64,000 bases of DNA from Gammaproteobacteria bacterium (GTDB lineage: Bacteria > Pseudomonadota > Gammaproteobacteria > Steroidobacterales > Steroidobacteraceae), in the NCBI GenBank assembly GCA_947469285.1, contig CANIOW010000001.1, positions 1 through 64,000 on the forward strand, read 5' to 3'. This document shows positions 1 to 9,209 of this stretch, in pieces. Under the pieces are notes generated by a model. The model made no database searches and was not told the DNA's origin. It saw only the letters and a list, made by a program, of their open reading frames with translations. A program made the position numbers and the translations under genes. The first letter of the stretch is position 1; every line of letters begins with the position of its first letter.

Positions 1-148
1 AGACTGGCGGAAGCACTACAACGAGGTTCGACCACACTCGAGCCTTGGCAACAAAACTCCGCTGGAATTCAAACAGGAACTGGTTCAACAACGAAACCCA
101 TGAGCTATCTTCCAAACATCTGCTGGCCCTAAGAACCACAGCAGGTCA
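1..148 (+). mobile_element. Right end of an IS3-family insertion sequence
   Basis: Holds the last codons of an IS3-family transposase followed by about 45 bases ending in GCAGGTCA at 141-148. Read inward from the edge the terminus is TGACCTGCTGTGG, which resembles the TGACCTGC ends I recall for the IS407 group of IS3. The left part lies outside the window, so neither the partner inverted repeat nor a target duplication can be checked. The exact boundary at 148 is an inference from that terminal motif. Confidence 0.6.
2..103 (+). CDS. IS3-family transposase (OrfB), C-terminal fragment
   Basis: An open frame enters from the left edge and ends at TGA 101-103. It encodes DWRKHYNEVRPHSSLG followed by NKTPLEF. 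This is the conserved tail of the DDE integrase (rve) domain of IS3 OrfB, with the W..hYN..RPHSSLG..TP.EF pattern. Only 33 residues are visible, so the catalytic DDE residues and the OrfA/OrfB frameshift cannot be judged. Intact versus broken state is unknown because the gene is cut by the window edge. Confidence 0.85.
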   Translation, partial: DWRKHYNEVRPHSSLGNKTPLEFKQELVQQRNP

Positions 149-758
149 CTCCCAGCACCAAAATCAGATGTCTTAATCGATGCATGGAGGCCTTCACGGC
201 TGGTGCTGGCATGCGGCATAGAGCATATGCCGCCGCCGCATGCTAAATCCAAAATGCGCGGCCCGGCCAGCTCGTTAGCAGTTACGCGACCGAGATACGA
301 GGCGATCTGCACTTGGGCGGTTGAAGCGTTCGATCTCAGCTGCAATGGCAGACCTGCGTGGGCGGATTAAATGTGGCAGATCAGGCTGCATAGCTCGCTA
401 GGCCACCGGTACCTGAGGTAACGGTGGTGTGTTGGACGACAGTAAAGAAAATTAACGAGACTCAGATCGCCGCATAACAGGCATTAGGACTGAACCAGTT
501 AAAGCAGGCCGGACAGACTGAGTCCAGTGTTAATGGCTGATCAAACGGGATCGCCATTTAAGGTGGCCTTCGTGGAGTCGCGATTATTAAACGATCTGCG
601 GAACTTGTTTAACATAATCGTGCCAACAAAAATTACACACAGGGTGTTCCGATTTATAAGCTAGGCTTCGATCGATACGGGGGAGACTTGGTTTCTTCCG
701 CCTGACGAGTATTGACGGTTATGTTTTCATTAACTTTCCAATAGAGACTCTAAATCCC
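149..758. other. Gene-poor stretch after the IS end
   Basis: I see no convincing gene in these 610 bases. The longest frame (minus strand, 345-85) runs across the IS boundary and has no family features. One strong hairpin is visible at 403-427: CCACCG pairs with CGGTGG, with an inner TACC/GGTA stem. It has no T-tract on either side, so it is not a clear terminator. The last part (about 600-758) is AT-richer and contains TTGACG at 712-717, a possible -35 element for the gene at 759, with no good -10 partner. Nothing else stands out. Confidence 0.5.
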
Positions 759-1187
759 ATGCAAAAAATTAAAACAATCCTCGCCCTTAGCGCGATGTTG
801 GGTTCTGCTACTGCGTATGCCACTCAGTGCGACAACAATTCGGTGGAGGGTACCTACGCGGCCAAGACGAGCGGTTGGAGCGGCTCTGGTTCAGCCCGTG
901 CGCCTTTTACCGCGATTTCCTTGAGGAAGTTGGCAGGGGGTGTAGTGACGCCGCTCTATCAAATATTCGTACAAGATGGCGTTTCTACAACGCCTATTGC
1001 TGCTTATGGAAGTTATCAGGTGAGTTCCGTCGTAGGCGCGAAAGGTACATGCGTAGTGGTGTTTACTTTCAGCGGGGGTTACCAAAACACTGGTTTTACT
1101 AGCGATAACGGCAACCATATTTCCGTGATGGGCAATGGGGGAAACGGCATCACTTCATCTACCGAATACGTTCTCGTCTCTCACTAA
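759..1187 (+). CDS. Small secreted protein of unknown function
   Basis: A 142-residue protein with a clear Sec signal peptide: positive MQKIK, hydrophobic stretch, and a likely cleavage after ATAYA near residue 21. The mature part is rich in Gly, Ser, Thr and Val and predicted mostly beta. It has one early cysteine (about residue 24, in TQCDNNSVEGTY) and one late cysteine (in GTCVVVF), which could form one disulfide. The layout C..xxVxGTY ... GSYxV ... GTC resembles small exported beta-barrel-like proteins seen in many environmental bacteria, but I cannot name a family. The Shine-Dalgarno sequence is weak. It stands alone between an IS end and the convergent persulfide dioxygenase gene and may be accessory DNA. 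Confidence 0.6.
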   Translation: MQKIKTILALSAMLGSATAYATQCDNNSVEGTYAAKTSGWSGSGSARAPFTAISLRKLAGGVVTPLYQIFVQDGVSTTPIAAYGSYQVSSVVGAKGTCVVVFTFSGGYQNTGFTSDNGNHISVMGNGGNGITSSTEYVLVSH

Positions 1188-1347
1188 CGTCGAATAGCGG
1201 GTTAGCGATAGATCAGGGTGAGGGGGATTGAATATGAAATTTATCGGCACCTCATCCTGAGACGGACCGCTCTTGACGGGGCGCTAATTCCAGTGGGAAG
1301 GGTTCATTTAGTCGGGCTCCTGACGACAACTCGCGGCAGCCTAAAGA

Positions 1348-2421
1348 CTAATTCTCGCCCTCAACGTCCAAGCCTTCGGCTCGCCAACGCAGCATGCCAC
1401 CGGCAAGGTTCGCTACCCGGCCAATGCCGCTCTTCTGCAACACCAGGCTTGCCTGTGCGGACCGCGCGCCGGCCCGGCAGACGGTGACGACCGGCCGCAT
1501 GGAATCGAGCTCGGAGAGTCTTGCCTGCAGACTGGACAGCGGGATCAGTCGAGCGCCGGGAATGTGGCCGAGCGCGTCGTTGAACTCCGCCGGCTCGCGC
1601 ACATCAATGACTTGCACCATCGACAGTCGTTCCACTAGCGACAGTGGCTCGATGCCCCAGACGCCTCCAAAGCTATACCGCAGCGGTGCCCAGTCGGGGT
1701 CCGTCGGCGGCGTGTCGTCCCCTGTCGGGCGGCCACACTGGAGGTTGGCAGGTACCGCCACATCCAGCAGCTTCGGATGTGGGAGCCCGAGGTGGTTCAT
1801 GAAGCCAGCGAAATCCGCCTCGCTCGCGGTACCACCGAGGCGGGGGTTGAAACGCCGCTCTTCGCCGACGCTCGTGGCCGTGAGGCCACGGTAGTCGTGG
1901 CCTGGGTACAGTAAGCAGCCCTCTGGCAGCGAGAAGATTTGCTCGTAGACGGAGCGATACAGCGTTGTTGCGCTGCCTTGCTGAAAGTCGGTGCGACCAC
2001 AACCACGGATGAGCAGTGCATCGCCGGTAAATGCCGCGCTGTTGTCGTCGAGTACATACGTCAAGCAGCCGCTGGTGTGGCCTGGCGTTGCGCGCACCGT
2101 TAGATGGCGGGCACCGAACGCGATGCGGTCGCTATGCTTAAGCTGCCAGTCGGCGTTTGCGGCACCGGCTGCCGCGGCGATAGCAATTTTGCTGCCACAG
2201 CGCTGCTTCAGCAGCCATGCACCAGTCACGTGGTCGGCATGGGCATGGGTTTCCAGCGTGGCGAGCAGCGTGAGCCCCAGCTCCTGCAGCAGGGCGAAAT
2301 CGCGGCGTACGTGATCAAACACGGGATCGATGAGCACCGCTTCGCCGGCGATTGGGTCCGCCAGCAGGTAGGTGTACGTTGAAGAAACCGGGTCGAAGAG
2401 TTGTCGGAACAGAATGCTCAT
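1348..2421 (-). CDS. Persulfide dioxygenase-rhodanese fusion (ETHE1-like)
   Basis: 357 residues in two modules. Residues 1-235 are a metallo-beta-lactamase fold of the ETHE1/persulfide dioxygenase type: THAHADH with H59, H61, D63 and H64, then TPGHTSG (H115), FTGDALLIRGCGRTDF (D134) and YPGHDY (H175). H59, H115 and D134 match the iron ligands of ETHE1, and GRTDF is typical of that group rather than of glyoxalase II. Residues 265-357 are a rhodanese domain with active-site loop CRAGARS (C315). Such fusions oxidise glutathione persulfide to sulfite and move sulfane sulfur between carriers, in the cytoplasm. The gene sits downstream of the fusA-like gene but behind that gene's terminator, so it probably has its own promoter. 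It may feed sulfite or protect against sulfide; the cysJI genes are in the same window but 30 kb away. Confidence 0.88.
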   Translation of the reverse strand: MSILFRQLFDPVSSTYTYLLADPIAGEAVLIDPVFDHVRRDFALLQELGLTLLATLETHAHADHVTGAWLLKQRCGSKIAIAAAAGAANADWQLKHSDRIAFGARHLTVRATPGHTSGCLTYVLDDNSAAFTGDALLIRGCGRTDFQQGSATTLYRSVYEQIFSLPEGCLLYPGHDYRGLTATSVGEERRFNPRLGGTASEADFAGFMNHLGLPHPKLLDVAVPANLQCGRPTGDDTPPTDPDWAPLRYSFGGVWGIEPLSLVERLSMVQVIDVREPAEFNDALGHIPGARLIPLSSLQARLSELDSMRPVVTVCRAGARSAQASLVLQKSGIGRVANLAGGMLRWRAEGLDVEGEN

Positions 2422-2503
2422 AGACGAAACATAGCATCTGCACAGGACAGCAGGGGGTCATTTCAGTTGCGTCATCAGAACGGTGCTGCGTTTCCATATC
2501 AAC

Positions 2504-2535
2504 AAAAAACCCCGGCCTCCGCGAGGAGACCGGGG
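2504..2535 (-). terminator. Intrinsic terminator after the EF-G gene
   Basis: On the minus strand, 2535-2510 forms a GC-rich hairpin (CCCCGG..CTCC paired with GGAG..CCGGGG, tetraloop TCGC) followed by six T residues at 2509-2504. It lies 53 bases beyond the EF-G stop codon and separates that gene from the persulfide dioxygenase gene. Confidence 0.85.
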
Positions 2536-2587
2536 TGATGACACTGGCTGACACCTGAGGCTGGTAGGAGCCCCAGGCGCAGGGTGG

Positions 2588-4729
2588 TCAGGCCGCTGGC
2601 TTGGCTGCGGCGGCGATCACTTCGTCTGCCACGTTGCGCGGCACGGGGTCGTAGTGCGAGAACTCCATCGTGTACGAGGCGCGACCGCTGGTCATGCCGC
2701 GTAGGTGCCCGATGTAGCCGAACATCTCCGACAGTGGCACATTGGCCACCACCGCGATGTTCGTGCCGCGCTCCAGCTGGTCCTGAATGGCGCCGCGACG
2801 ACGGTTGATGTCGCCGATAACATCGCCCAGGTAGTCGCCCGGGGTGACGGTCTCTACTTTCATCACGGGCTCGAGCAGGATCGGGCCGGCCTTGCGCATG
2901 GCTTCGCGGAAGCAGGCCTTGGCGGCAATTTCGAAGGTCAGGGCGTTCGAGTCGACGTCGTGGTAGCTGCCGTCCACCAAGGTGGCCTTGAAGTCGACGG
3001 TAGGGTAGTGCGCGAGCACTCCGTCTTCCTTCTGCATCTTCAGGCCCTTTTCCACGGCCGGGACGTACTCTTTGGGTACCGAGCCGCCGACGGTCTTGTC
3101 GACGAACTCGAAGCCAGCGCTACGCTCGAGCGGTTCGAACTTGATCCACACTTCGGCGAACTGGCCGGAGCCGCCCGTCTGCTTCTTGTGAATGTACTGT
3201 TCCTGCACTGGCTTGGTGATGGTTTCACGGTAAGCCACCTGCGGCTCGCCCATGGTGCCTTCCACGCCAAATTCCGTACGCATACGGTCGAGGGTCACCT
3301 CGAGATGCAGTTCACCCATGCCGCGCAGCAGGGTCTGGCCGGTTTCGCGGTCGGTCTCCAGATGCAGCGAAGGGTCGGCGCGAACCATCTTGCCCAGGGC
3401 ATTGTTGAACTTTTCCTGCTCCGTCTTGAGCTTAGACTTCACCGACACGCTGATCACGGGCTCAGGGAAGCGCATGCGCTCCAGCACCACCGGATGGGCA
3501 GCGTCGCACAGGGTGTCACCGGTGTCGGTTTCAGCGAGCGAGACCAGCGCCACGATGTCGCCAGCGCGGGCTTCGTCGACGGGGTTGGCGTCCTTGGCAA
3601 ACATTTCAACCATGCGGCCGATTTTTTCGCGTTTGCCACGGGTGGAGTTCATGATCGACGCGCCCTTGGTGAGCACGCCAGAATAGACGCGGATAAAGGT
3701 CAGAGCGCCGTAGACGTCGTTGATAACCTTGAACGCCAACGCCGAGAACGGCTCTTCGTCGGAGCAGTTACGCTCGCCGATGGGGGTGCCGTCCGCATCC
3801 ACGGTCTTGATCGAGGACACGTCGGTGGGGGCTGGGAGGTAGTCGACGATGGCGTCGAGTACCTGCTGCACGCCCTTGTTCTTGTAGGAAGAGCCGCACA
3901 GCACCGGCGTGAACGCCGAGGTGAGTGTGCCCTTGCGCAGGCAGGCGCGCAGGATCTCAAGCGACGGCATGGCGCCGTCGAGATAAGCCTCCATCGCCGT
4001 GTCGTCCATCTCGAGGCAGGTATCCACCAGTTCCGTGCGGTACTGCTCGAGGTTGTCGAGAATCGCGCGGTCGCTCGGCACGGTGATGCCGAGTTTGTCG
4101 GCCATGCCGTCGGTGACATCAATCACCTGCCACTCGGCGTCCTTGTCGTCTGAATCCCACACCAGCGCCTTCATCTCGACCAGGTCGATCATGCCCTTGA
4201 AGTTGTCTTCAGAGCCGATTGGCAGCTGCACGGGGAGCGGGCGGGCGCCGAGCCGCTTCTTGATCATGTCCACGCAGCGCACAAAGTTCGCGCCGCTGCG
4301 GTCCATTTTGTTCACATAGCAGATGCGGGGCACGTCGTAGTTGTCGGCGAGGCGCCAGTTGGTTTCCGACTGCGGCTCCACACCAGCCACGCCGTCAAAC
4401 ACCACCACTGCACCGTCGAGAACGCGGAGCGAGCGGTTCACTTCAATAGTGAAGTCCACGTGGCCCGGGGTGTCGATGACATTGATCTTCTTCTTGCGCC
4501 AGAATGCGGAGACGGCAGCGGACTGGATAGTGATGCCGCGCTTTTGTTCCTGTTCCAAGTAGTCGGTGGTCGTCGACGTCTTCAGATCCTTGGTGTCATG
4601 GATGTCGATAATCGTGTGCTTGCGCCCCGTGTAATAAAGGATGCGCTCCGTGGTCGTCGTCTTGCCGGCGTCGACGTGGGCGATGATGCCGATATTGCGG
4701 ATATCGGCAAGGGGGGTGGTACGAGGCAT
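2588..4729 (-). CDS. fusA: Elongation factor G-type translocase, divergent paralogue
   Basis: A 713-residue translational GTPase. G1 is [16 protein letters not shown]3 [12 protein letters not shown] and G4 NKMD, followed by domains II-V of EF-G length. I start at ATG 4729 ([14 protein letters not shown]), which aligns with other EF-Gs; an upstream ATG at 4792 would add 21 residues of no family character. EF-G moves tRNAs and mRNA through the ribosome and splits it with RRF. Two things are odd. No rpsL, rpsG or tuf flanks it, unlike the main str-operon fusA. Switch I is longer and different ([22 protein letters not shown]) from the usual VHDGAATMDWMEQEQER. This suggests a second EF-G (fusA2/fusB type), though it could be the only copy. 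Confidence 0.85.
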   Translation of the reverse strand: MPRTTPLADIRNIGIIAHVDAGKTTTTERILYYTGRKHTIIDIHDTKDLKTSTTTDYLEQEQKRGITIQSAAVSAFWRKKKINVIDTPGHVDFTIEVNRSLRVLDGAVVVFDGVAGVEPQSETNWRLADNYDVPRICYVNKMDRSGANFVRCVDMIKKRLGARPLPVQLPIGSEDNFKGMIDLVEMKALVWDSDDKDAEWQVIDVTDGMADKLGITVPSDRAILDNLEQYRTELVDTCLEMDDTAMEAYLDGAMPSLEILRACLRKGTLTSAFTPVLCGSSYKNKGVQQVLDAIVDYLPAPTDVSSIKTVDADGTPIGERNCSDEEPFSALAFKVINDVYGALTFIRVYSGVLTKGASIMNSTRGKREKIGRMVEMFAKDANPVDEARAGDIVALVSLAETDTGDTLCDAAHPVVLERMRFPEPVISVSVKSKLKTEQEKFNNALGKMVRADPSLHLETDRETGQTLLRGMGELHLEVTLDRMRTEFGVEGTMGEPQVAYRETITKPVQEQYIHKKQTGGSGQFAEVWIKFEPLERSAGFEFVDKTVGGSVPKEYVPAVEKGLKMQKEDGVLAHYPTVDFKATLVDGSYHDVDSNALTFEIAAKACFREAMRKAGPILLEPVMKVETVTPGDYLGDVIGDINRRRGAIQDQLERGTNIAVVANVPLSEMFGYIGHLRGMTSGRASYTMEFSHYDPVPRNVADEVIAAAAKPAA

Positions 4730-4804
4730 GGCGTGGTTCCGTGAAAGGTGCGGTAAGCGATTACGGCGGTTGGAAACCATGTATTTTGACACGGGAATGA
4801 GTGC

Positions 4805-4824
4805 GTGACAAACTCCTTTGTCAC
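4805..4824. promoter_or_regulatory. Perfect 8-bp inverted repeat, operator-like
   Basis: GTGACAAA (4805-4812) and TTTGTCAC (4817-4824) are exact reverse complements separated by CTCC. The site lies in the 123-base divergent region between the EF-G gene (start 4729) and the MttB-family gene (start 4853), only 28 bases before the latter. There is no T-tract that would suggest a terminator. The symmetry suits a dimeric regulator; which one is unknown. Confidence 0.45.
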
Positions 4825-4852
4825 CCGGCCCCCATTCCGGTAGGCCAGCTGC

Positions 4853-6373
4853 ATGTCACGCCCTGAATCCAGAGCCCGTCGCCCCCGCCAGGCCCGCCCG
4901 GGCGGGCCGCTGGCGCCTGCCTATGTGACGCGGCGCATCCCGTATTACGCCCTGCTGGACGAAGAAGCCTTGGTGCGCATTGAAGGCCAGGCGTTCCGGC
5001 TGCTGGAGCAGGTTGGCATCGAGTTCCGCGACGACCCGGACGCTCTTCGCCGGTGGCGCGAGGCTGGCGCTGAGGTGGACGGTACGCGTGTGCGGGCGGC
5101 GCCGGAGCTGGTGCGCCTGCTATTGTCCACGGCTCCAGCCGAGTTCACGCAAGTAGCACGCAACCCGGCGCGTTCAGTCCGCATTGGGGGGCGACACCAG
5201 GTGTTTGCGCCGGTGTACGGCTCCCCCTTCGTTCGCGATCTGGAGGGGGGGCGGCGCTATGGAACTTTGGCCGATTTTCACCGCCTGGTGAAATTGACCC
5301 ACTCGCTCGAGCCACTGCACCACTCGGGTTTCGTCACTTGTGAGCCCTGCGACATTCCAGTGTCGAAGCGCCATCTCGACATGCTGCTGGCGCATATGAC
5401 GCTGACCGACAAGCCACACCTCGGCGCCATTACCGAAAAAAGCCGTGCCGAAGACAGCGTGGCCATGGCGCGGCTGTTGCACGGGGCCGAAGTGTTCGAT
5501 GCGAACTGCGTGATTATGGGGAATGTGAACACCAACTCGCCGTTGCTGGTGGATAAAGTGGTCACTGAAGCCGCAGCAGTGTATTGCGGTGCCGGACAAG
5601 GGCTGATAGCCGTGCCGTTTATTCTGTCCGGTGCCATGGGGCCGGTCACCACGGCGGCAGCCATTGCGCAGGCGTTGGCAGAGGCGATGATTGTCGGGGC
5701 ATTCACGCAATTGGTGCGTCCCGGTGCGCCGTTCATTCTGGGCAATTTTCTTTCGTCGATGAACCTACGTTCCGGAGCGCCTACCTTTGGGATGCCGGAA
5801 CCCCTCATGTCGAACCTCGCCATCGGCCAGTTGGCGCGGCGCCTAAATTTGCCGCTGCGTTGCGGCGGCGCGCTCACGTCTTCAAAGGTGGCGGACTTCC
5901 AAGCGGCTGCCGAAAGCGCAGACTCCATGTTGTCAACGATCCTCGGCGGGGCGAACTACGTGTTACATGCCGCCGGCTGGCTGGAGGGAGGCTTGGCTAC
6001 GGGCTATGAAAAATTAGTCTTGGATGCCGACCGGCTGGGGGCTTACGCCACGGTGTTGCGTGGGTTCGACACCAGCGACGAGCAGTTGGGCGTGGACGCC
6101 TATACGGATGTGGAGCCGGGTGGGCACTTTTTGGGCTCGGCGCATACGCTGAACCATTACTCGACGGCGTTCTATGAGGCCCAGTTATCAGACTCCAACA
6201 GTGTCGAACAGTGGGAAGAACAGGGCTCGAAAGAGGCTCCACGGCGCGCCTACGAGCGCTGGAACCAGCTGCTCGCGGACTATGAAACACCGGCCATCGA
6301 CCCCGCTCGACGGGAAGCGCTGGAAGACTTCGTGGCCCGTCGCAAAGCGGCGCTACCCGACGCTTGGTATTAG
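4853..6373 (+). CDS. MttB-family (trimethylamine methyltransferase-like) protein, non-pyrrolysine type
   Basis: 506 residues across the MttB TIM-barrel family (N-terminal [17 protein letters not shown], central [20 protein letters not shown]-terminal [13 protein letters not shown]). True MttB carries pyrrolysine at an in-frame amber codon. Here the frame is continuous with no internal TAG, so this is the non-Pyl branch, which includes glycine betaine methyltransferase MtgB. Members transfer a methyl group from a quaternary amine to a corrinoid protein. No corrinoid protein, activator (RamA) or methyltetrahydrofolate methyltransferase is visible nearby, so the substrate and methyl acceptor are unknown. 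The protein would be cytosolic. ATG 4853 is the first start and gives a basic Arg/Pro-rich leader (residues 1-20); a later start is possible. Confidence 0.82.
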   Translation: MSRPESRARRPRQARPGGPLAPAYVTRRIPYYALLDEEALVRIEGQAFRLLEQVGIEFRDDPDALRRWREAGAEVDGTRVRAAPELVRLLLSTAPAEFTQVARNPARSVRIGGRHQVFAPVYGSPFVRDLEGGRRYGTLADFHRLVKLTHSLEPLHHSGFVTCEPCDIPVSKRHLDMLLAHMTLTDKPHLGAITEKSRAEDSVAMARLLHGAEVFDANCVIMGNVNTNSPLLVDKVVTEAAAVYCGAGQGLIAVPFILSGAMGPVTTAAAIAQALAEAMIVGAFTQLVRPGAPFILGNFLSSMNLRSGAPTFGMPEPLMSNLAIGQLARRLNLPLRCGGALTSSKVADFQAAAESADSMLSTILGGANYVLHAAGWLEGGLATGYEKLVLDADRLGAYATVLRGFDTSDEQLGVDAYTDVEPGGHFLGSAHTLNHYSTAFYEAQLSDSNSVEQWEEQGSKEAPRRAYERWNQLLADYETPAIDPARREALEDFVARRKAALPDAWY

Positions 6374-6457
6374 AAGGACGGTGTGCTGCTGGAGCGTGAA
6401 GAGCTGACCTGCGGTTCGGGCCGGCGTACGCGCGGCTGAAAGGTTCGAAAGCGTACA

Positions 6458-6485
6458 GAGTGTAGGTGTCGCCCTCCCTACACTC
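6458..6485. promoter_or_regulatory. 9-bp inverted repeat upstream of the acyltransferase gene
   Basis: GAGTGTAGG (6458-6466) and CCTACACTC (6477-6485) are perfect reverse complements around a 10-base spacer. No T-tract follows on either strand. The repeat ends 50 bases before the GTG start at 6536, a good place for an operator or an activator site. It could also be a weak terminator for the MttB-family gene ending at 6373. Confidence 0.35.
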
Positions 6486-6535
6486 ATTCGCGAGCTGCGC
6501 TATTCGGTGCGGCCTGGCTTGAAAGGCATAACCCC

Positions 6536-7888
6536 GTGGTAGAAGCCAAGACGTCGTCGACCGTTCAAGAGGCGGTACAGATTCGTTGCTACGCTTCTCT
6601 TGAGGAAGTCTCCCCGCTCCGTGAAGCCTTGAACGCTATTAACCTCAGCTCGTCTCGTCCTGACCCATTTTCAACTCTCGAATTTTACCAGCACTACTTT
6701 CTCTATGATGAATATTATCCGGGGGGGCGCGGCTTTGAGCTTTGGTTCCTCGTGGCCTTCCGTGGCGCCAATCCAGTGGGCTATGTGGCGTTAAAGCGCC
6801 ACGCAGGTCGGTTTCTCGGGTTGCCGGCGTCGCGCGTCGGCTTTTTGGTGGTGCACGACACCGACCGGCCACATGTCGTGGCACGTGAAGCAGATCTACC
6901 GGACGTGGCCGCGGCTTGTCACCAGTGGTTGGCGGCGCAAGGGAATGCCTGGAGCTTGCTTGAGCTGCACCAGCAAGAGGAAGATTCGCCGCTCGCTACC
7001 TTGCCCGCTCCGCTAAACGACGGGCGTTATCGCCTAGCCGATTGGGATAGTCACGAAAATGCCACCATCCATCTTCGTTGGTCCGGCCTGAATGATTACT
7101 ACGCAGAAATGTCGGCCAATATGCGCAGCACACTGGCCCGGCAAAGTCGGCGTCTGGCGGAGCTTGGGACAGTGGAGGTTCTGAGTTCCGACGATCCAGC
7201 CAGTATCCCCGCTCTGTTTGAGTTGTATCGAGTAGTGGAGTCCAATAGTTGGAAGGCCGTCGTCGGCGCTGGGGTGAACCGAAACCTGTTACGCGAGACC
7301 TATATTCGAAAGTTGGTGATGGCGCCTGCGCCATTAACCACGACTATAAAAATACTGCTCCTAGATGGCGAGCCGATCTCCGGCATTATCACTGGCCGCT
7401 TCTTCGATAAATCTTATCTGCTACAGCTGGCTTACGATGAGCGGCTCGCGAAGGTCGGTCCCGGATCGCCAATGCTAGCGCTGTGCGTCGAAGAGTCCTT
7501 ACGGCGTGGCTGCAGCCAATTCAATCTGCTGAACGGATTTTCCGTCTACAAGTCCCGATGGTTAGCCGACGTCACCCAGACGCGGGTGCTGCAAATGTAC
7601 CGCAAGGGAGGCGTTCCCGATCTACGTCGGCGCATTGGCGATCTGCGTCGCAGATGGAGGAACCCTGTAGCGCCGAAAATCTCTGAGCGCGCCAACCCTT
7701 CGCGAATCGAAGCCCTCGAAACACTAAAGACCCCATCGCCCAACGAGAGCCTTCGCCGCCCACTGACCGCGATCGAAAAACACCCCATCGATGCGTGGAT
7801 CAAGGCCGCGGGTCTTGGCGAATTACAAAGAATCTCCAGCGCGGAGCTATTGGGGTCGATGCCCGGAAAACTATTCCGTCACAGCTGA
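6536..7888 (+). CDS. CelD/FemAB-like GNAT acetyltransferase of the EPS locus
   Basis: 450 residues starting at GTG 6536. The middle (about 170-370) carries the double-GNAT fold seen in CelD/BcsL and FemAB-like proteins of polysaccharide loci: NMRSTLARQSRRLAELG, then LLLDGEPISGIITGRF and GPGSPMLALCVEESLRRG, and NLLNGFSVYKSRWL near the end. The last 90 residues are polar and basic and do not match a domain I know. Proteins of this type are usually encoded with exopolysaccharide or cellulose genes and may acylate the polymer or a precursor. It runs convergent to the flippase gene (19-base gap) and separate from the minus-strand operon. A perfect inverted repeat lies 50 bases upstream. The substrate is unknown. 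Confidence 0.75.
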   Translation: MVEAKTSSTVQEAVQIRCYASLEEVSPLREALNAINLSSSRPDPFSTLEFYQHYFLYDEYYPGGRGFELWFLVAFRGANPVGYVALKRHAGRFLGLPASRVGFLVVHDTDRPHVVAREADLPDVAAACHQWLAAQGNAWSLLELHQQEEDSPLATLPAPLNDGRYRLADWDSHENATIHLRWSGLNDYYAEMSANMRSTLARQSRRLAELGTVEVLSSDDPASIPALFELYRVVESNSWKAVVGAGVNRNLLRETYIRKLVMAPAPLTTTIKILLLDGEPISGIITGRFFDKSYLLQLAYDERLAKVGPGSPMLALCVEESLRRGCSQFNLLNGFSVYKSRWLADVTQTRVLQMYRKGGVPDLRRRIGDLRRRWRNPVAPKISERANPSRIEALETLKTPSPNESLRRPLTAIEKHPIDAWIKAAGLGELQRISSAELLGSMPGKLFRHS

Positions 7889-7907
7889 CGGACGCGCCTT
7901 GATGGGT

Positions 7908-9209
7908 TCAGCCAGCGACAGGCGTCGTGAGAGGCAGAGATTTCGGTCCTCGCAGAGCTAGGATCACCAGCGCCGCAATCCCCAATCCATTCACCATCTC
8001 CCCCACAATAATACCCACCAGCGCACCTACCGTGCCCCAGTGGGCCATTCCAATCAGACAGCTGACCATGGCGACCGCGGCTGAGAACAATGTCAGCAGT
8101 GACATGGACTTAAAACGGCCGAGAGCGGTTAGCAGATAAGTGACCTGGTCGCGAATGGCCAAGGAAACATACAACACACTCCAGAGCGCTATCAGCAGGC
8201 CGCCCTGAGGAATCGCCCGCTTGAACAACAGGTGCAGCAGTGGTCCGCTGAACGACCAGGCCAGAACGCCGTAAGTCAGCGTAATGCTCCCCAGTGCCGC
8301 CGAGGCCAATAGTAATCGTTTAATAAGCCATTGCCGTCCGTGCTGTGACAACCACCCGGCTGCTGCGGGCGCAAGCAAAGCGCCGACACCCGTGGATAAT
8401 AAATTAAGAGGCATCAGTAGCAAGCGGGTTGCCGAAAGTGCCGCGACTGCAGCCAGGCCAAGTTGTGCGGCTACTAAATAAAGAAAGCCTTGACTGAAAA
8501 TCCAATAAACGGCGGCGCCGCCAGTGGACCAGGCGGTGAGTGGTAAAATATCCCTGAGCAGGCTAGACTTTTGTTGCGGCGAATGGTCAATCAAAAACGG
8601 CAAGCTCCTCCGTAGGCAACGATAGGTCACCCACGAGGCCAAGCTGAGCGATAACAAAACAAACGGGACTGGGCGTAAGGTTCTTGACGCTACCAATGCG
8701 CCGATCAAAAGCACTGCGACGTACAGCACGTCAGCACGCAATACCGCATGGGAATCGCGGAGAGCAAACATGGCTTGGCGTAAAAATTCTCTCCTTAACG
8801 ACAAGAAGGCGGCCAATAGCGTCGCGAAGGAAATGACTGCTGTAGTGTTATCTATCAACCGGAAGGCCTGTAACAAAAGCGTTACGACAGCCAAACTACT
8901 TCCAATCCGAATTAGCGCTCGCTTCTGTTCGTAAGCGAGTCCGGTGACCATCAGGCCTCGCTGATGCGCGTCTAAAGCAGGTACGCGCATTGATAGCGGT
9001 GGACCGAAAAATGAGGTTTGTAGAGAAACGGTTAGAAGCAGCGCATTCATTGCTAAAACATAATGAGCGTAGTCTCTAACCTCGGCAGTGCGAATAAGCA
9101 GTAAACCCACCATAAAATTTGCTGCGGAAAGTACTGCCTGGGCAAGAACCGCGCTACTGATCAGTTGTAAGAAATGGCTACCACTTACGGTGGCGATGGT
9201 TTTTTTCAT
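7908..9209 (-). CDS. Wzx-like polysaccharide flippase (MOP superfamily)
   Basis: 433 residues, almost entirely hydrophobic, with 12 or so predicted membrane helices, starting MKKTIATVSGSHFLQL. The topology and the motif region near FMVGLLLIRTAEVRDYAHYVLA match O-antigen/EPS flippases that move undecaprenyl-linked repeat units across the inner membrane. The start is ATG 9209, which overlaps the stop of the upstream glycosyltransferase as ATGA; a longer frame to 9236 adds nine residues only. It is the last gene of a seven-gene overlapping series and depends on the polymerase and chain-length genes upstream. Assignment is by topology and context; sequence identity among flippases is low. Confidence 0.75.
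   Translation of the reverse strand: MKKTIATVSGSHFLQLISSAVLAQAVLSAANFMVGLLLIRTAEVRDYAHYVLAMNALLLTVSLQTSFFGPPLSMRVPALDAHQRGLMVTGLAYEQKRALIRIGSSLAVVTLLLQAFRLIDNTTAVISFATLLAAFLSLRREFLRQAMFALRDSHAVLRADVLYVAVLLIGALVASRTLRPVPFVLLSLSLASWVTYRCLRRSLPFLIDHSPQQKSSLLRDILPLTAWSTGGAAVYWIFSQGFLYLVAAQLGLAAVAALSATRLLLMPLNLLSTGVGALLAPAAAGWLSQHGRQWLIKRLLLASAALGSITLTYGVLAWSFSGPLLHLLFKRAIPQGGLLIALWSVLYVSLAIRDQVTYLLTALGRFKSMSLLTLFSAAVAMVSCLIGMAHWGTVGALVGIIVGEMVNGLGIAALVILALRGPKSLPLTTPVAG

Noticed and set aside
85-345. 86-residue minus-strand frame across the IS end
   Set aside because: No ribosome site or family feature, and it overlaps the transposase tail and IS terminus.
2705-4153. 482-residue plus-strand frame opposite the EF-G gene
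   Set aside because: It is the antisense of a clearly conserved EF-G and has no domain signal; long mirror frames are common in GC-rich DNA.
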